Shown here: piece by piece, positions 32,276 to 40,944 of the stretch
How positions within the stretch are numbered: the first letter of the stretch is position 1
How the letters are laid out: each line of letters starts with the position of its first letter
Assembly: GCA_023701435.1 (NCBI GenBank)
Contig: JAMPXB010000010.1
Span: 1 to 64,000 of the forward strand
Length of the DNA stretch: 64,000 bases
Reading direction: 5' to 3'
From: Bacteriovoracaceae bacterium
GTDB lineage: Bacteria; Bdellovibrionota; Bacteriovoracia; Bacteriovoracales; Bacteriovoracaceae
Position numbers and translations under genes: made by a program
The notes under the pieces: generated by a model
Databases searched by the model: none
Told to the model about the DNA's origin: nothing
The model's input: only the letters and a program-made list of their open reading frames with translations

Positions 32276-33220
32276 TTAGATGAACAGTGAGCTCACCGAA
32301 TCATGATTAAATGTTCGGTGGATGGCCTTTGCTAAAATATCGGCCGTGGTGACTACTTTAATTTTATCCAGCTTGCGGGCATTCTCCGAAAGCGGAATAG
32401 TGTCGGTGACCAGCACGGCTTCCAGTTCATCACATTCAGCTATTCTTTGAATGGCGGGATCTGAGAAAACCGGGTGAGTGGCCGCCGCATAAATGCGTTT
32501 AGCACCATTCTTACGAAGGGCCTTGGCCGCCTGAACCAACGTTCCTGCAGTATCGATCATATCATCTATGATAATACAGTCTTTACCAGCAACATCCCCA
32601 ATAACGTTCATCGCTTCCGCGACGTTTGGACCGGTACGGCGTTTATCAATCAGCGCCAGATCGGCCTGCAATTTCTTGGCATAATGACGAACGCGCTCCA
32701 CCCCACCAGCATCCGGAGATACGGTAATAAGGTTAGTGCGGTCCAAGTTCTTCTGGATGTATTCCAGGAGAACCGGCGAAGCAAAGATGTTATCAAATGG
32801 AATATTGAAAAAGCCCTGAATCTGACCGGCATGAAGATCCATCGTTACGACTCTGGAAGCTCCGGCCACAGTCATCATATCAGCGACTAATTTTGCAGTA
32901 ATGGGAGTACGAGGTGCGCCCTTTCGGTCCTGACGGGAGTAACCGTAGTGAGGAACCACGGCAGTGATCGAATTAGCAGAGGCGCGCTTAAGAGCGTCCA
33001 CCACAATCAATAACTCCATCAAATTCTCATTCACGGGAGCACAAGTCGACTGGATCACGAAAACGTCTGCCCCACGGACATTCTTTTCCATTTCACAGTA
33101 AATTTCACCGTTAGCGAATCGTCGAATTTGGGGATTTACAAGGGGGACATCAAGGAATTCGGAGATTTTCTTCGAGAGGGTTGGGTTTGAGGTCCCCGAG
33201 ACTAAAACCATTCGTCTCAC
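32276..33220 (-). CDS. prs: Ribose-phosphate pyrophosphokinase
   Basis: Prs makes PRPP from ribose 5-phosphate and ATP for nucleotide, His and Trp synthesis. The 314-residue protein shows FANGEIYCEM, PYYGYSRQDRKGA-like block VVPHYGYSRQDRK, MDLHAGQIQGFFNIPFDN and the PRPP loop IIDDMIDTAGTL. The start is GTG at 33220, with AAAGGAG 6 nt upstream; the ATG at 33211 is too far from it. The usual rplY gene between prs and pth is absent. The ribosome site borders a hairpin at 33231-33250. Confidence 0.96.
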   Translation of the reverse strand: MRRMVLVSGTSNPTLSKKISEFLDVPLVNPQIRRFANGEIYCEMEKNVRGADVFVIQSTCAPVNENLMELLIVVDALKRASANSITAVVPHYGYSRQDRKGAPRTPITAKLVADMMTVAGASRVVTMDLHAGQIQGFFNIPFDNIFASPVLLEYIQKNLDRTNLITVSPDAGGVERVRHYAKKLQADLALIDKRRTGPNVAEAMNVIGDVAGKDCIIIDDMIDTAGTLVQAAKALRKNGAKRIYAAATHPVFSDPAIQRIAECDELEAVLVTDTIPLSENARKLDKIKVVTTADILAKAIHRTFNHDSVSSLFI

Positions 33221-33226
33221 TCTGAA

Positions 33227-33250
33227 CTCCTTTGAAGAATCATCTTCAAA
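33227..33250 (-). promoter_or_regulatory. Hairpin next to the prs ribosome site
   Basis: An 8-bp perfect stem (33231-33238 with 33243-33250, loop of 4) lies between tRNA-Gln and prs; the AAA of the AAAGGAG site is in its 3' arm. There is no U-tract, so it is a processing or translation element rather than a terminator. Confidence 0.45.
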
Positions 33251-33253
33251 AAG

Positions 33254-33328
33254 TGGTAGGGGTGGCAGGGTTCGAACCTGCGCATGGCAGAATCAAAATC
33301 TGCTGACTTACCACTTGTCGACACCCCT
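33254..33328 (-). tRNA. tRNA-Gln (UUG anticodon)
   Basis: A 75-nt cloverleaf including encoded CCA: acceptor AGGGGTG paired with CACCCCT, discriminator A, CCA; D arm GAC AAGTGGTAA GTC; anticodon arm GCAGA TTTTGAT TCTGC with anticodon TTG (Gln, CAA/CAG); T arm GCAGG TTCGAAC CCTGC. The U8-C9 and GGTAA D loop match other bacterial tRNA-Gln. It lies ahead of prs with only a hairpin between. Confidence 0.95.
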
Positions 33329-33354
33329 ACAATAACTTTTAAAAACGTTCAGAG

Positions 33355-33383
33355 AATATAAAGTATTATAGCCTTTTTTGCAA
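33355..33383 (-). promoter_or_regulatory. Promoter of tRNA-Gln
   Basis: On the minus strand TTGCAA (33378-33383), a 17-bp spacer and TATATT (33355-33360) place transcription start about 20 nt ahead of the tRNA. prs is probably co-transcribed. Confidence 0.55.
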
Positions 33384-33506
33384 GTCATCCAAAAACAGTT
33401 TTTATATTTTTTAACCAGGATGATTGGACACTTTCTTGGGGATTACTTATAGTTTTTTAATATATTTCAAACTCTGGTTCGGATGCCAGTACACCAAGGA
33501 AAACCT

Positions 33507-35006
33507 GTGACCCTCAAAAGTTTTCGCAACTCAAGCATTTTAATTGTTTCTGCCCTGAGCATCAATTCTGCCATGGCCCTACCAATCGACTGGACCGGGG
33601 TTTTTGGGGCCGATACCCATATGATCAGTAACTCTTGTCGGACTTCCGACAGTATTGGGGCGGGCGAAAAGCCAGAACCACCTGCCCAAAGAACCGGAAC
33701 CCAGGCTCTGCGTAACGGTGACTGCGGCGCCGCTTTCCAAACTTATACCTTCCGTTTGAACCCAAATATCATCGTTAACGATGCCGTAACCTTAAAAGGG
33801 GAACTCTCTTCTGGTTACCTGCGTGGCGGTTTTGCCGGTGATGATTCGGCCAATAACTTAGACGGTTCGGGAAATAATGCCTTTTTCCACACTACTCCGG
33901 CCCAAAGAAGTGCCCTAAACGTTAATCAAATGTACATGGAGCTTTACGCTGATACGGCCTTAATCAAAATCGGTCGTATTTCCCGTCATTTTGGTATGGG
34001 CATTACTTTTGATAATGGCAGTGATCCTTGGGATCGTTTCCTTACTATGTATGATGGAATTGAAGCTGAAATGAAAATCGGAAATTTCAGCGTGACTCCT
34101 CACTACGCTAAAATCTCTAGTTTTGATGATGGCAAGGGATCTTCCCAGCCTTCTGGCGAATACGATGTTAGAGAGCTGGGCTTAATTGCGAAGTATGATA
34201 ATAAGAACAGTGATTTGGTTGCCAGCGTTCTTTACGCCAAGCGCTCTTCGGAAAAGTTAAACTCGCTTTATAATTCAACAACTGACGGTACAATAGGTAC
34301 TTTAGGTGAAATTCCTCGCGGCAAGTCTGCCATTACCGTCATTGAGCCGTATGTTTCAAAAAAATGGAACAAACTAAAAGTTCAAGCGGAAGCTTCTATC
34401 CAGTCAGGTGACTACGGTAATGTTTACGGTACCGGAGAATCTAAGCTTTCTGCCCAGGCCTATGTTGCTGAAGTAAAATATGACCTTAACCCTAATTGGG
34501 ACATCGGTTTCCTAGGTGGTCAGGTTTCTGGTGATGATGGTGACAGTTCAAAGTTTGAAGCTTCTTACCTTCATCCAAACTTCCATATCGCTGACTTAAT
34601 GTTCCGTTATAACTACGCGGCTTTCAATGAAGGTGGAAAATCAATTTTTGATTCTTCTATTACTAATGCACGTTTCTTTAAGTTTTACGGAAATTACAAG
34701 GCAGACAAGTGGACTTGGAAAGGTGCTTTGATTTTTGCTAATGCCATGGAAACAGCTGAAGGTGGTGGAAAGGGTGCTTACCACCATGAAGAAAACTATT
34801 CATTTGATTCTGATTTTAAGCAGGATGATAACTATGGTTACGAACTAGATTTCGGTTTTGATTACCAGTGGAATCCAAACGTGACGATTGGTGGTTATTA
34901 CGGTTACTGGTTTGTGGGCGATTACTACGCCTTCACCAACGGCGCCGAGGAACTATCTCTTTCAAACGTCCACGGCGGCGGCTTGAGAGCAACTCTGCAA
35001 TTCTAA
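33507..35006 (+). CDS. Outer-membrane porin-like beta-barrel
   Basis: From the GTG at 33507 (AAGGA six nt upstream) the 499-residue product has a signal peptide (TLKSFRNSSILIVSALSINSAMA). The mature part has about 16 or more amphipathic strands with Gly/Asp/Asn-rich loops (AEMKIGNFSVTPHYAKISSF, WDIGFLGGQVSGDDGDSS) and ends with alternating LRATLQF, terminal Phe, the mark of barrels inserted by the Bam complex. Two Cys pairs near residues 40-75 may form a loop disulfide. Specificity is unknown; general porin is most likely. An upstream ATG at 33483 has no ribosome site. The next gene is convergent, one nt away. Confidence 0.85.
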   Translation: MTLKSFRNSSILIVSALSINSAMALPIDWTGVFGADTHMISNSCRTSDSIGAGEKPEPPAQRTGTQALRNGDCGAAFQTYTFRLNPNIIVNDAVTLKGELSSGYLRGGFAGDDSANNLDGSGNNAFFHTTPAQRSALNVNQMYMELYADTALIKIGRISRHFGMGITFDNGSDPWDRFLTMYDGIEAEMKIGNFSVTPHYAKISSFDDGKGSSQPSGEYDVRELGLIAKYDNKNSDLVASVLYAKRSSEKLNSLYNSTTDGTIGTLGEIPRGKSAITVIEPYVSKKWNKLKVQAEASIQSGDYGNVYGTGESKLSAQAYVAEVKYDLNPNWDIGFLGGQVSGDDGDSSKFEASYLHPNFHIADLMFRYNYAAFNEGGKSIFDSSITNARFFKFYGNYKADKWTWKGALIFANAMETAEGGGKGAYHHEENYSFDSDFKQDDNYGYELDFGFDYQWNPNVTIGGYYGYWFVGDYYAFTNGAEELSLSNVHGGGLRATLQF

Positions 35007-35007
35007 T

Positions 35008-37098
35008 CTAATAACGGCGGCCGTACATAGAATACATATTGTATGACTGGTACGGCTGCTGCCAATAACCCTGCTGTTGTGTGTACATGTACGGGTTCTG
35101 TTGTTGTTGTTGAACCGCTGCTCCCCCATTCCAATTAAAATTATAGGCCCCACCATACTGACCAGCTTGCTGCTGATATCCGTATGGACTCTGCTGTTGC
35201 ATGAACATGTTCTGCTGGGAATAAGGATTCATCGGATACTGGTATTGTTGCGGAGTCATCTGGGCCTGCTGCTGTGGCATTTGTCCCTGATTGTAATTAA
35301 ATGAATAAGTCTGATTATCCTGGGCACGCGGTGTCGGCACAGTGGTATTCACTGCCGGCGTAGGAGTTGTCGCCACTTCCGGTTTTTCTTCAGGAACTTC
35401 CTCACCATTTTGAGCAGCTACATAACGGCGTCCTTGAGCTTCAAGTTCACCATAATGTTTCGACTGCGCATCGTATTCGGCAGCTCTTTCGGTATCAATA
35501 TTATTGTAGTGAGTGAGCAGAGCCTGAAGTTCCTGGATTCGCTGAGCCGTGTCTTGAATACACTTCTGCGCATTTCGCCAGTACTTATAACAGTAGCCGT
35601 TTGGTTGCTGAACACGCTCGTATTCGCTCTGAATTTCGGCCGTAAAGTTCTGGTTACGAACATTAATATTACTGCGCATTCTTTGAGCTAGTTCACTGTA
35701 GTAACTGGCCTTACCGGAAGACTGTCCGGTTTTGTACTCATACCGTTCTTTTTCTGTCTCTAACAGCGACTTAAAGCTAGCACGACCAGAAGACACTTTT
35801 TGGGAAGCCAGTCCCGGAGTGATGACCACATTATTCTGTTTTGAGCCAAGGTTCTGATAAGAATCCATGACCAGCAAAATTCCGTTTAATTTTTCAGCTT
35901 CTTCAAAACGTCCATCATCCAGAAGTTTTCTGGTGTGAATCGCTGTGAAGTATGGCTTTTGTTTGAAAGTTTTGATTTGTGCAAGAACAGCTTTCAGCTC
36001 TTCCTGTTTAGCAGCCTTCGCGTCCCCTTCAAGCTCAATCATTTGCTCATAGATGGCAGTTGCCTGTTCAACTTTCGGAGTCACAACATAGCGTTCAAAG
36101 TCGGAGAGAACTTTTAAATCTTCTTCCGTATATTTTCCTGATTGCACAGCTTCGGCAGCTTTTTTAGCAGCTTCCAGAATCAGACGGTCTCTGATGTCCC
36201 CCAGCTCGGATGAATAGTTTTCATATTTTTCAATGAAGTCCGCAAGCTTATGATACTCATCAGCCTTACATTCTTTAAGCTTTGAGGCTTCAGCATCAAG
36301 ACGCTCTCTTTCAGCATCTTCCAGCGTCAGCAATGTTTTAATCTGCGGATGGGCTGTCTCATAACGATCACATCCATCAACAAACTCTAAACCATACTTA
36401 GGTTTGACCTGATTTGACGACGGGCCATGGGCCAGAAATACAAGTTTTCCCGAGTGCTCAAGACCTGAGAATTTCTCTTTAATCGGAGAATTATAAATAG
36501 CCCCAGGCACGACTTTACCGCCGGCAACTACGCCTGACTTTTGTAAACATTCCTCAAAACCTTTAAGTGTCGGCTTAAAGTTCATCGCTTCAAAATCCTG
36601 AAACTCGCCCTTACTTACTTTGGCGACATCATAACTACAACCGCTAGCGGTACAGTCCTTTCCCTCTTTGATAGCGACTTCAATGGCGTAAGATTTCTTC
36701 CCCTCAATTTCGGGCTGCTTCAATCTCCACTCAAGCATCGATGAACAGTTACCAATCATATCCGCACCGGTAATCGTTAAAGTCCCGGCACGAGGATCAT
36801 GAACAAGATCTAATTTGGCATTCTTCTCCTGCATCAGAGATATGACATATGAGAGAGGAAGTGAGGTCTGATCTTTTTCAGTACACTGTGAACTGGCAGA
36901 AGAAACACTATTCGAGGAAGGTTTAACATCCGGCTTAGAGCTAACATTAGACCCAGGTTTGGCCACTTCATCCGATGAGCCGCTGCTAGTACTTGGTACC
37001 TTCAAAGAGTCCTGATATTGACTCAAAGTCGAGAGTATCGAAGAGCCCAAAGCAGGCATAGTTATCAGTGGCAGCATCAAGATTGAAAGCTTTTTCAT
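35008..37098 (-). CDS. Secreted protein with prion-like Gln/Tyr/Pro-rich tail
   Basis: I do not recognise the family. From ATG 37098 (GAGGA upstream) it has 696 residues, with signal peptide (MKKLSILMLPLITMPALGSS). Residues 20-70 are Ser-rich. A Cys-bearing domain (about 75-240; CTEKDQTSLPLSYVISLMQEKNA) is followed by an extended helical, coiled-coil-rich middle (250-530), a Thr/Pro linker (TTPTPAVNTTVPTP), and a terminal 90-100 residues low in charge and very rich in Gln, Asn, Tyr, Gly, Pro and Met (QGQMPQQQAQMTPQQYQYP). That tail resembles prion-like or condensate-forming domains. A 12-residue upstream extension lacks support. Confidence 0.8.
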   Translation of the reverse strand: MKKLSILMLPLITMPALGSSILSTLSQYQDSLKVPSTSSGSSDEVAKPGSNVSSKPDVKPSSNSVSSASSQCTEKDQTSLPLSYVISLMQEKNAKLDLVHDPRAGTLTITGADMIGNCSSMLEWRLKQPEIEGKKSYAIEVAIKEGKDCTASGCSYDVAKVSKGEFQDFEAMNFKPTLKGFEECLQKSGVVAGGKVVPGAIYNSPIKEKFSGLEHSGKLVFLAHGPSSNQVKPKYGLEFVDGCDRYETAHPQIKTLLTLEDAERERLDAEASKLKECKADEYHKLADFIEKYENYSSELGDIRDRLILEAAKKAAEAVQSGKYTEEDLKVLSDFERYVVTPKVEQATAIYEQMIELEGDAKAAKQEELKAVLAQIKTFKQKPYFTAIHTRKLLDDGRFEEAEKLNGILLVMDSYQNLGSKQNNVVITPGLASQKVSSGRASFKSLLETEKERYEYKTGQSSGKASYYSELAQRMRSNINVRNQNFTAEIQSEYERVQQPNGYCYKYWRNAQKCIQDTAQRIQELQALLTHYNNIDTERAAEYDAQSKHYGELEAQGRRYVAAQNGEEVPEEKPEVATTPTPAVNTTVPTPRAQDNQTYSFNYNQGQMPQQQAQMTPQQYQYPMNPYSQQNMFMQQQSPYGYQQQAGQYGGAYNFNWNGGAAVQQQQQNPYMYTQQQGYWQQPYQSYNMYSMYGRRY

Positions 37099-37270
37099 AA
37101 TATCCTCAAAACAGAAGTTGAGTCTTCTCACCTTCTATTCGGAATGGATGCCTTGAAACTTAAGCAGTTAGACCAAATTCAAGCTAATAAGGGGTATTTA
37201 TAGCTGACTAGAAAGTTTACATAATTTGAATTAATTAAAGATTTCGGAAGGTTGAGGCCAAATAAGAGGG

Positions 37271-38200
37271 TCACTTATTTGGGAGATCAAAGGAGCACAA
37301 CGATTTCTTTTTATTTGAGTCAATAATAACATTGAAGGATTGACCCCTAAAATTACCATTCGCTCTTATTTCCGCGTACAAGCGGTCCTTTGTATTTAAA
37401 TACTGATCTTTGACCATTCTTCTCATTGTCATCTCCATTTTAAGCCCAACCAGGCCATCAAGACATGTCGTACTATCTAGAAACTTTCTAGCAGCTCCGA
37501 TGGATTCATCTTTATTCTCTATAGTTGTCAATAAACTTTGAAATGTACTCGCCATCTGCTTAACAGCCAATCCCACCTCTGGTTGCTCACCGAATGTATT
37601 ATTAATCCAAATCTGCACATCATCTCTAATGCCATCATTATCCGAATCTATTCCACCAACCGTCGCATTGTTTTGAACGGGATCCGGCATAGGTACTTCT
37701 GATTTTTTTGGTTCCACCACAAATCGCGCAAAATCAATATAGGCTGAGCGATACTGGTGTTCTTGATCTTTGTCTTTCTTGGTCTTAACCTTCACATATA
37801 ATCGATAAAACCCTGGCGAATAATCTTTCACATCAATATGAAGTTCTTTTTGTTTGTTATTTTGAAGTAATTTGGCGACCGAATAGTTTTTATCTTTAAG
37901 GACAAGTTCCCGAGCACTATGAATTTTGATTTTAACTTCTTTAATTTCAAATCCACTTGGTTCTTTTATCGCAAAGCGGGCCAATCCGTCCGTCACAGGA
38001 GTATTAAGAGGTACAACATCAAAGACCGATTTTTCAAACTGTCCCCCTTCTTTTAATGTAGGCTTGAAACCCTGTTTTACCTGTTTAGAGTTTTGATTAC
38101 TTTCTTGTCTTCTGCCTTCCTGATTAGCAAGCACCGGATTTACGACTAAGATAAGTGTGCTTATCAAAACAAAACAATTCATTTTATATCCATTGAACAT
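37271..38200 (-). CDS. Secreted protein with TSP3-like Ca2+ motif, paralogue 1
   Basis: The product of about 309 residues has a signal peptide (CFVLISTLILVVNPVLA), a conserved central domain (FEKSVFDVVPLNTPVTDGLARF on, about 150 residues) ending in the calcium-binding thrombospondin type-3-like loop DSDNDGIRDDVQIWIN, and a C-terminal region with two Cys. Its central 500 bp are nearly identical to paralogue 2 at 39864-40757, while both ends differ. The start is taken at ATG 38200, sharing a base with the stop of the lipase gene (TAATG); ATG 38182 is an alternative. It is the last gene of the three-gene cassette. Confidence 0.78.
   Translation of the reverse strand: MFNGYKMNCFVLISTLILVVNPVLANQEGRRQESNQNSKQVKQGFKPTLKEGGQFEKSVFDVVPLNTPVTDGLARFAIKEPSGFEIKEVKIKIHSARELVLKDKNYSVAKLLQNNKQKELHIDVKDYSPGFYRLYVKVKTKKDKDQEHQYRSAYIDFARFVVEPKKSEVPMPDPVQNNATVGGIDSDNDGIRDDVQIWINNTFGEQPEVGLAVKQMASTFQSLLTTIENKDESIGAARKFLDSTTCLDGLVGLKMEMTMRRMVKDQYLNTKDRLYAEIRANGNFRGQSFNVIIDSNKKKSLCSFDLPNK
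37540..38040 (-). repeat. Dispersed direct repeat, copy 1 (with 40130-40630)
   Basis: About 500 bp nearly identical at the nucleotide level to 40130-40630, with constant offset of 2590 bp at the two anchors checked, so no indels between them. Both copies are in the same orientation within coding sequence. Confidence 0.85.
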
Positions 38201-39855
38201 TAATAAGGCCAATTAGCTAACGTGCCAGACCAGTCGCCATAATAAATATAATCCCCATAAATTGTTAAAGGATAGATAAGGCTCAGGAAATTCATGCCGC
38301 TAACCGAGGCATCTTCAATGTTGAAACCATGCCCACTAATGGTGGTATTAACTACGTTGCTATTCCAAAAGATAAGATAAGAATTACTTTCATTTATATC
38401 AAATGCCGAGTCACTAATATTACTATACTCAACCATAATAAAGTCAGATGGACGCACCATTTGTACATTGCTCATCATGCTTTCCAAGATACTCAAATAA
38501 TTCCCAGATTTAATGGTTGTATCAATAATTAGAACATCTGTTAGAAGCTTCTGATTTAACGGCAAGGTATCTGCTGAAGTGATTGAAGAAGCTCCAAGAA
38601 TCTGAGAGTTTCCACAAATAGAAATAATTGGTGAAATATAAGAAGTCTCTGCCACTGTAGCGGTATTTGATACAAAACCACCTACAGTGCCATCAGGATT
38701 TATATGATACTTTCCAACAGCATCGTTACAGCCCTGGATTAAAGTTCCGACTTCTATTTCTTTAACAATTGTTCCCTTGTCCCAAAATAGTGATCCATCA
38801 TTTCGGGTCAAGCGAAGGACAACTGTGTACTTTCCTGGTTTTTCATACTTATGATTTATATATTTGCTGGAAGTTATCTCTGATGGGCCATCACCAAAAT
38901 CCCAATTATACAGAATATCTTTTAAGTCTAAGCGTTCAGGATCAGTTGCATCAAAATTGACATTGAAACCATCTGACTCAATTTCATGTTCAAAAACAGC
39001 AACAGGACAATTGGACTCAATTTGTGAGGTCGCTTCGTATAGCTTTTCAAGAACTAGCTTTTCTACCCTTGAGTCAAATAGATAAGTGGTAAGAATTCCG
39101 TGACGCAAGAATTGATCTTCCGAATCACCAGGATCACTTAATATATCTTCAGGGGCATTAATATTGTAACTCAAAGGGCGTACAAGCCACATTGCCTTAT
39201 CTAAATCATGAGTTGCATAACCATACTTAGGAATATTGGTGAAAGAAACAGGGGTTGCAACCTGAAACCCAATAAAATATTTAAACTTCTTATCTGTTGC
39301 AATATCTGAAAAAGAATCTTCCATAAATAGGCCACCCTGAGAGTGTGAGATGGCCAGTACACGATATTGATCATTGAGAGCTGTCTCATAAAGCTCTTTT
39401 AAAGCAACCCTGTCATTTATATAGCGTGAATCTTTATCATAGTTTTGAATATAATCTGAAAACAAAGCAAGCGTATCATTATAAAATAATGATTGTGTTA
39501 ACTCAACCCACAATCTACCTTTCTCTCCAATGAAACTTCGAAATGCCGCATAAGGATCTGATAATTGCATAAACTCAAGAAAGCTATCTGGAATCTTCTG
39601 AACTATTGATTCGAGGACATCTTTCCTAAAACTTTCATTATAGTTATGGCGCATCTCCGGTTTAATCTGCTTAGAGCTATCAAAGTTAGTGTAAACTATT
39701 TTCAAATGTAACAGATCCATCGTTTTTTTTGCATCTGCCTCAGGTGTTTGAATTCCATTAACATAAATTAGTTTTGTACCTTTAATGGAGCATTTATTCG
39801 ATGCCCACAATGAAGCAGATGTAATTAAAATTATAATAACAACAACTAATTTCAT
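38200..39855 (-). CDS. Secreted lipase-like protein with PKD domain and beta-helix-like tail
   Basis: A 551-residue exported protein with signal peptide (MKLVVVIIILITSASLWA). The first 270 residues are alpha/beta-hydrolase-like with LAISHSQGGLFMED, the lipase nucleophile elbow (SHSQGG, Ser as candidate nucleophile). Next is a PKD domain (about 285-350; DILYNWDFGDGPSEI and HKYEKPGKYTVVLRLT). The last 180 residues are rich in Ser, Ile, Asn repeats (SDSAFDINESNSYLIFWNSNVVNTT-like spacing), as in parallel beta-helices. It may degrade prey or host lipids. Remaining catalytic residues were not assigned. It lies between two paralogous genes. Confidence 0.8.
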   Translation of the reverse strand: MKLVVVIIILITSASLWASNKCSIKGTKLIYVNGIQTPEADAKKTMDLLHLKIVYTNFDSSKQIKPEMRHNYNESFRKDVLESIVQKIPDSFLEFMQLSDPYAAFRSFIGEKGRLWVELTQSLFYNDTLALFSDYIQNYDKDSRYINDRVALKELYETALNDQYRVLAISHSQGGLFMEDSFSDIATDKKFKYFIGFQVATPVSFTNIPKYGYATHDLDKAMWLVRPLSYNINAPEDILSDPGDSEDQFLRHGILTTYLFDSRVEKLVLEKLYEATSQIESNCPVAVFEHEIESDGFNVNFDATDPERLDLKDILYNWDFGDGPSEITSSKYINHKYEKPGKYTVVLRLTRNDGSLFWDKGTIVKEIEVGTLIQGCNDAVGKYHINPDGTVGGFVSNTATVAETSYISPIISICGNSQILGASSITSADTLPLNQKLLTDVLIIDTTIKSGNYLSILESMMSNVQMVRPSDFIMVEYSNISDSAFDINESNSYLIFWNSNVVNTTISGHGFNIEDASVSGMNFLSLIYPLTIYGDYIYYGDWSGTLANWPY

Positions 39856-39863
39856 ATTATTCC

Positions 39864-40757
39864 TTAGTTATTTAAACTAAATTCACATAACGATTTTTCT
39901 TCTTCAACATCAACCACACCACTAAAGACCTGCCCACTAAAGTTCCCACTAGCTTTTATGTCGGCATACAACCGGTCTTTTGTATTTAGATAGAGATCTT
40001 TAAGTTTTCTTCTTATAGGGGTTTCTTCATGGAATCCAACAATCAACTCTACGCAATCCATGCTTAACAGATACTTTCTAGTAGCCATAACCGACATTGG
40101 CTTATCATGAACCATCAGTAGTCGACTTTGAAATGCACTCGCCATCTGCTTAACAGCTAACCTTACTACTGGTTGATCACCGTATGTATTATTTATCCAA
40201 ATCTGAACATCATCTCTAATGCCATCGTTATCCGAATCTATTCCTCCTACTGTCGCATTGTTTTGAACGGGATCCGGCATAAGTACTTCTGGTTTTTTTG
40301 GTTCCACTACAAATCGTGCAAAATCTATGTAGGCTGAGCGGTACTGGTGTTCTTGATCTTTGTCTTTCTTGGTCTTAACCTTCACATATAATCTATAAAA
40401 GCCTGGCGAATAATCTTTCACATCAATATGAAGTTCTTTTTGCTTGTTGTTTTGAATTAACTTGGAAACGGAATAGTTCTTATCTTTAAGGACGAGTTCC
40501 CGAGCACTATGAATTTTTATTTTTACTTCTTTAATTTCAAATCCACTTGGTTCTTTTATCGCAAAGCGGGCCAATCCGTCCGTCACGGGAGTATTAAGAG
40601 GTATAACTTCAAAGACCGATTTTTCGAAGATTCCCTCTTTCTTTATTTGATATTTGTATTGTTTATTATTGGATATTTGATTTTGCTTTTTTTCTTGATC
40701 GGCCTGTGCTGAGGTAATCAGCAAGATTAGGGTGATCATCGAAATTAGATACTTCAT
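39864..40757 (-). CDS. Secreted protein with TSP3-like Ca2+ motif, paralogue 2
   Basis: A 297-residue exported protein (signal peptide MKYLISMITLILLITSAQA) and first gene of the cassette. Its central domain matches paralogue 1 over about 165 residues with only about a dozen substitutions, and carries the DSDNDGIRDD loop. The N-terminal 35 residues after the signal and the last 85 residues differ strongly (ending VVDVEEEKSLCEFSLNN). CAGGAG precedes the ATG. The lipase gene begins 8 bp after its stop. It may be a specificity partner or immunity factor for the lipase, which is inference. Confidence 0.8.
   Translation of the reverse strand: MKYLISMITLILLITSAQADQEKKQNQISNNKQYKYQIKKEGIFEKSVFEVIPLNTPVTDGLARFAIKEPSGFEIKEVKIKIHSARELVLKDKNYSVSKLIQNNKQKELHIDVKDYSPGFYRLYVKVKTKKDKDQEHQYRSAYIDFARFVVEPKKPEVLMPDPVQNNATVGGIDSDNDGIRDDVQIWINNTYGDQPVVRLAVKQMASAFQSRLLMVHDKPMSVMATRKYLLSMDCVELIVGFHEETPIRRKLKDLYLNTKDRLYADIKASGNFSGQVFSGVVDVEEEKSLCEFSLNN
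40130..40630 (-). repeat. Dispersed direct repeat, copy 2 (with 37540-38040)
   Basis: Second copy of the roughly 500-bp conserved block. It marks the shared central domain of the two paralogues; sequence similarity drops sharply on both sides. Confidence 0.85.
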
Positions 40758-40944
40758 TTATAACTCCTGTTTGATCTAAGCATTGTGCTTTAAGTTTTTA
40801 TTTGATTGATTTTTTTCTTTGTATTTAATTGTAACCTTGTTTGATTTAACAAAGATAAAGAAGTGGGCCAAAGATTAATCAGTGCCGACATTCTGAGCGA
40901 CTGCTTTATGACTTCTAAAGTTTTCTTAAATATTAAGTAATCTT

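Noticed and set aside
32474-32890. A 138-codon plus-strand frame
   Set aside because: It is antisense to prs, whose motifs are intact.
35090-35260. Trinucleotide-like repeats (GTT/CTG-rich) as a microsatellite
   Set aside because: They are codons of the Gln-rich tail of the secreted protein, with mixed synonymous codons, not an independent repeat.
37540-40630. Repeats flanking the lipase gene as ends of a mobile element
   Set aside because: The repeats are coding, in frame and in direct orientation; no transposase, terminal inverted repeats or target duplication was seen.
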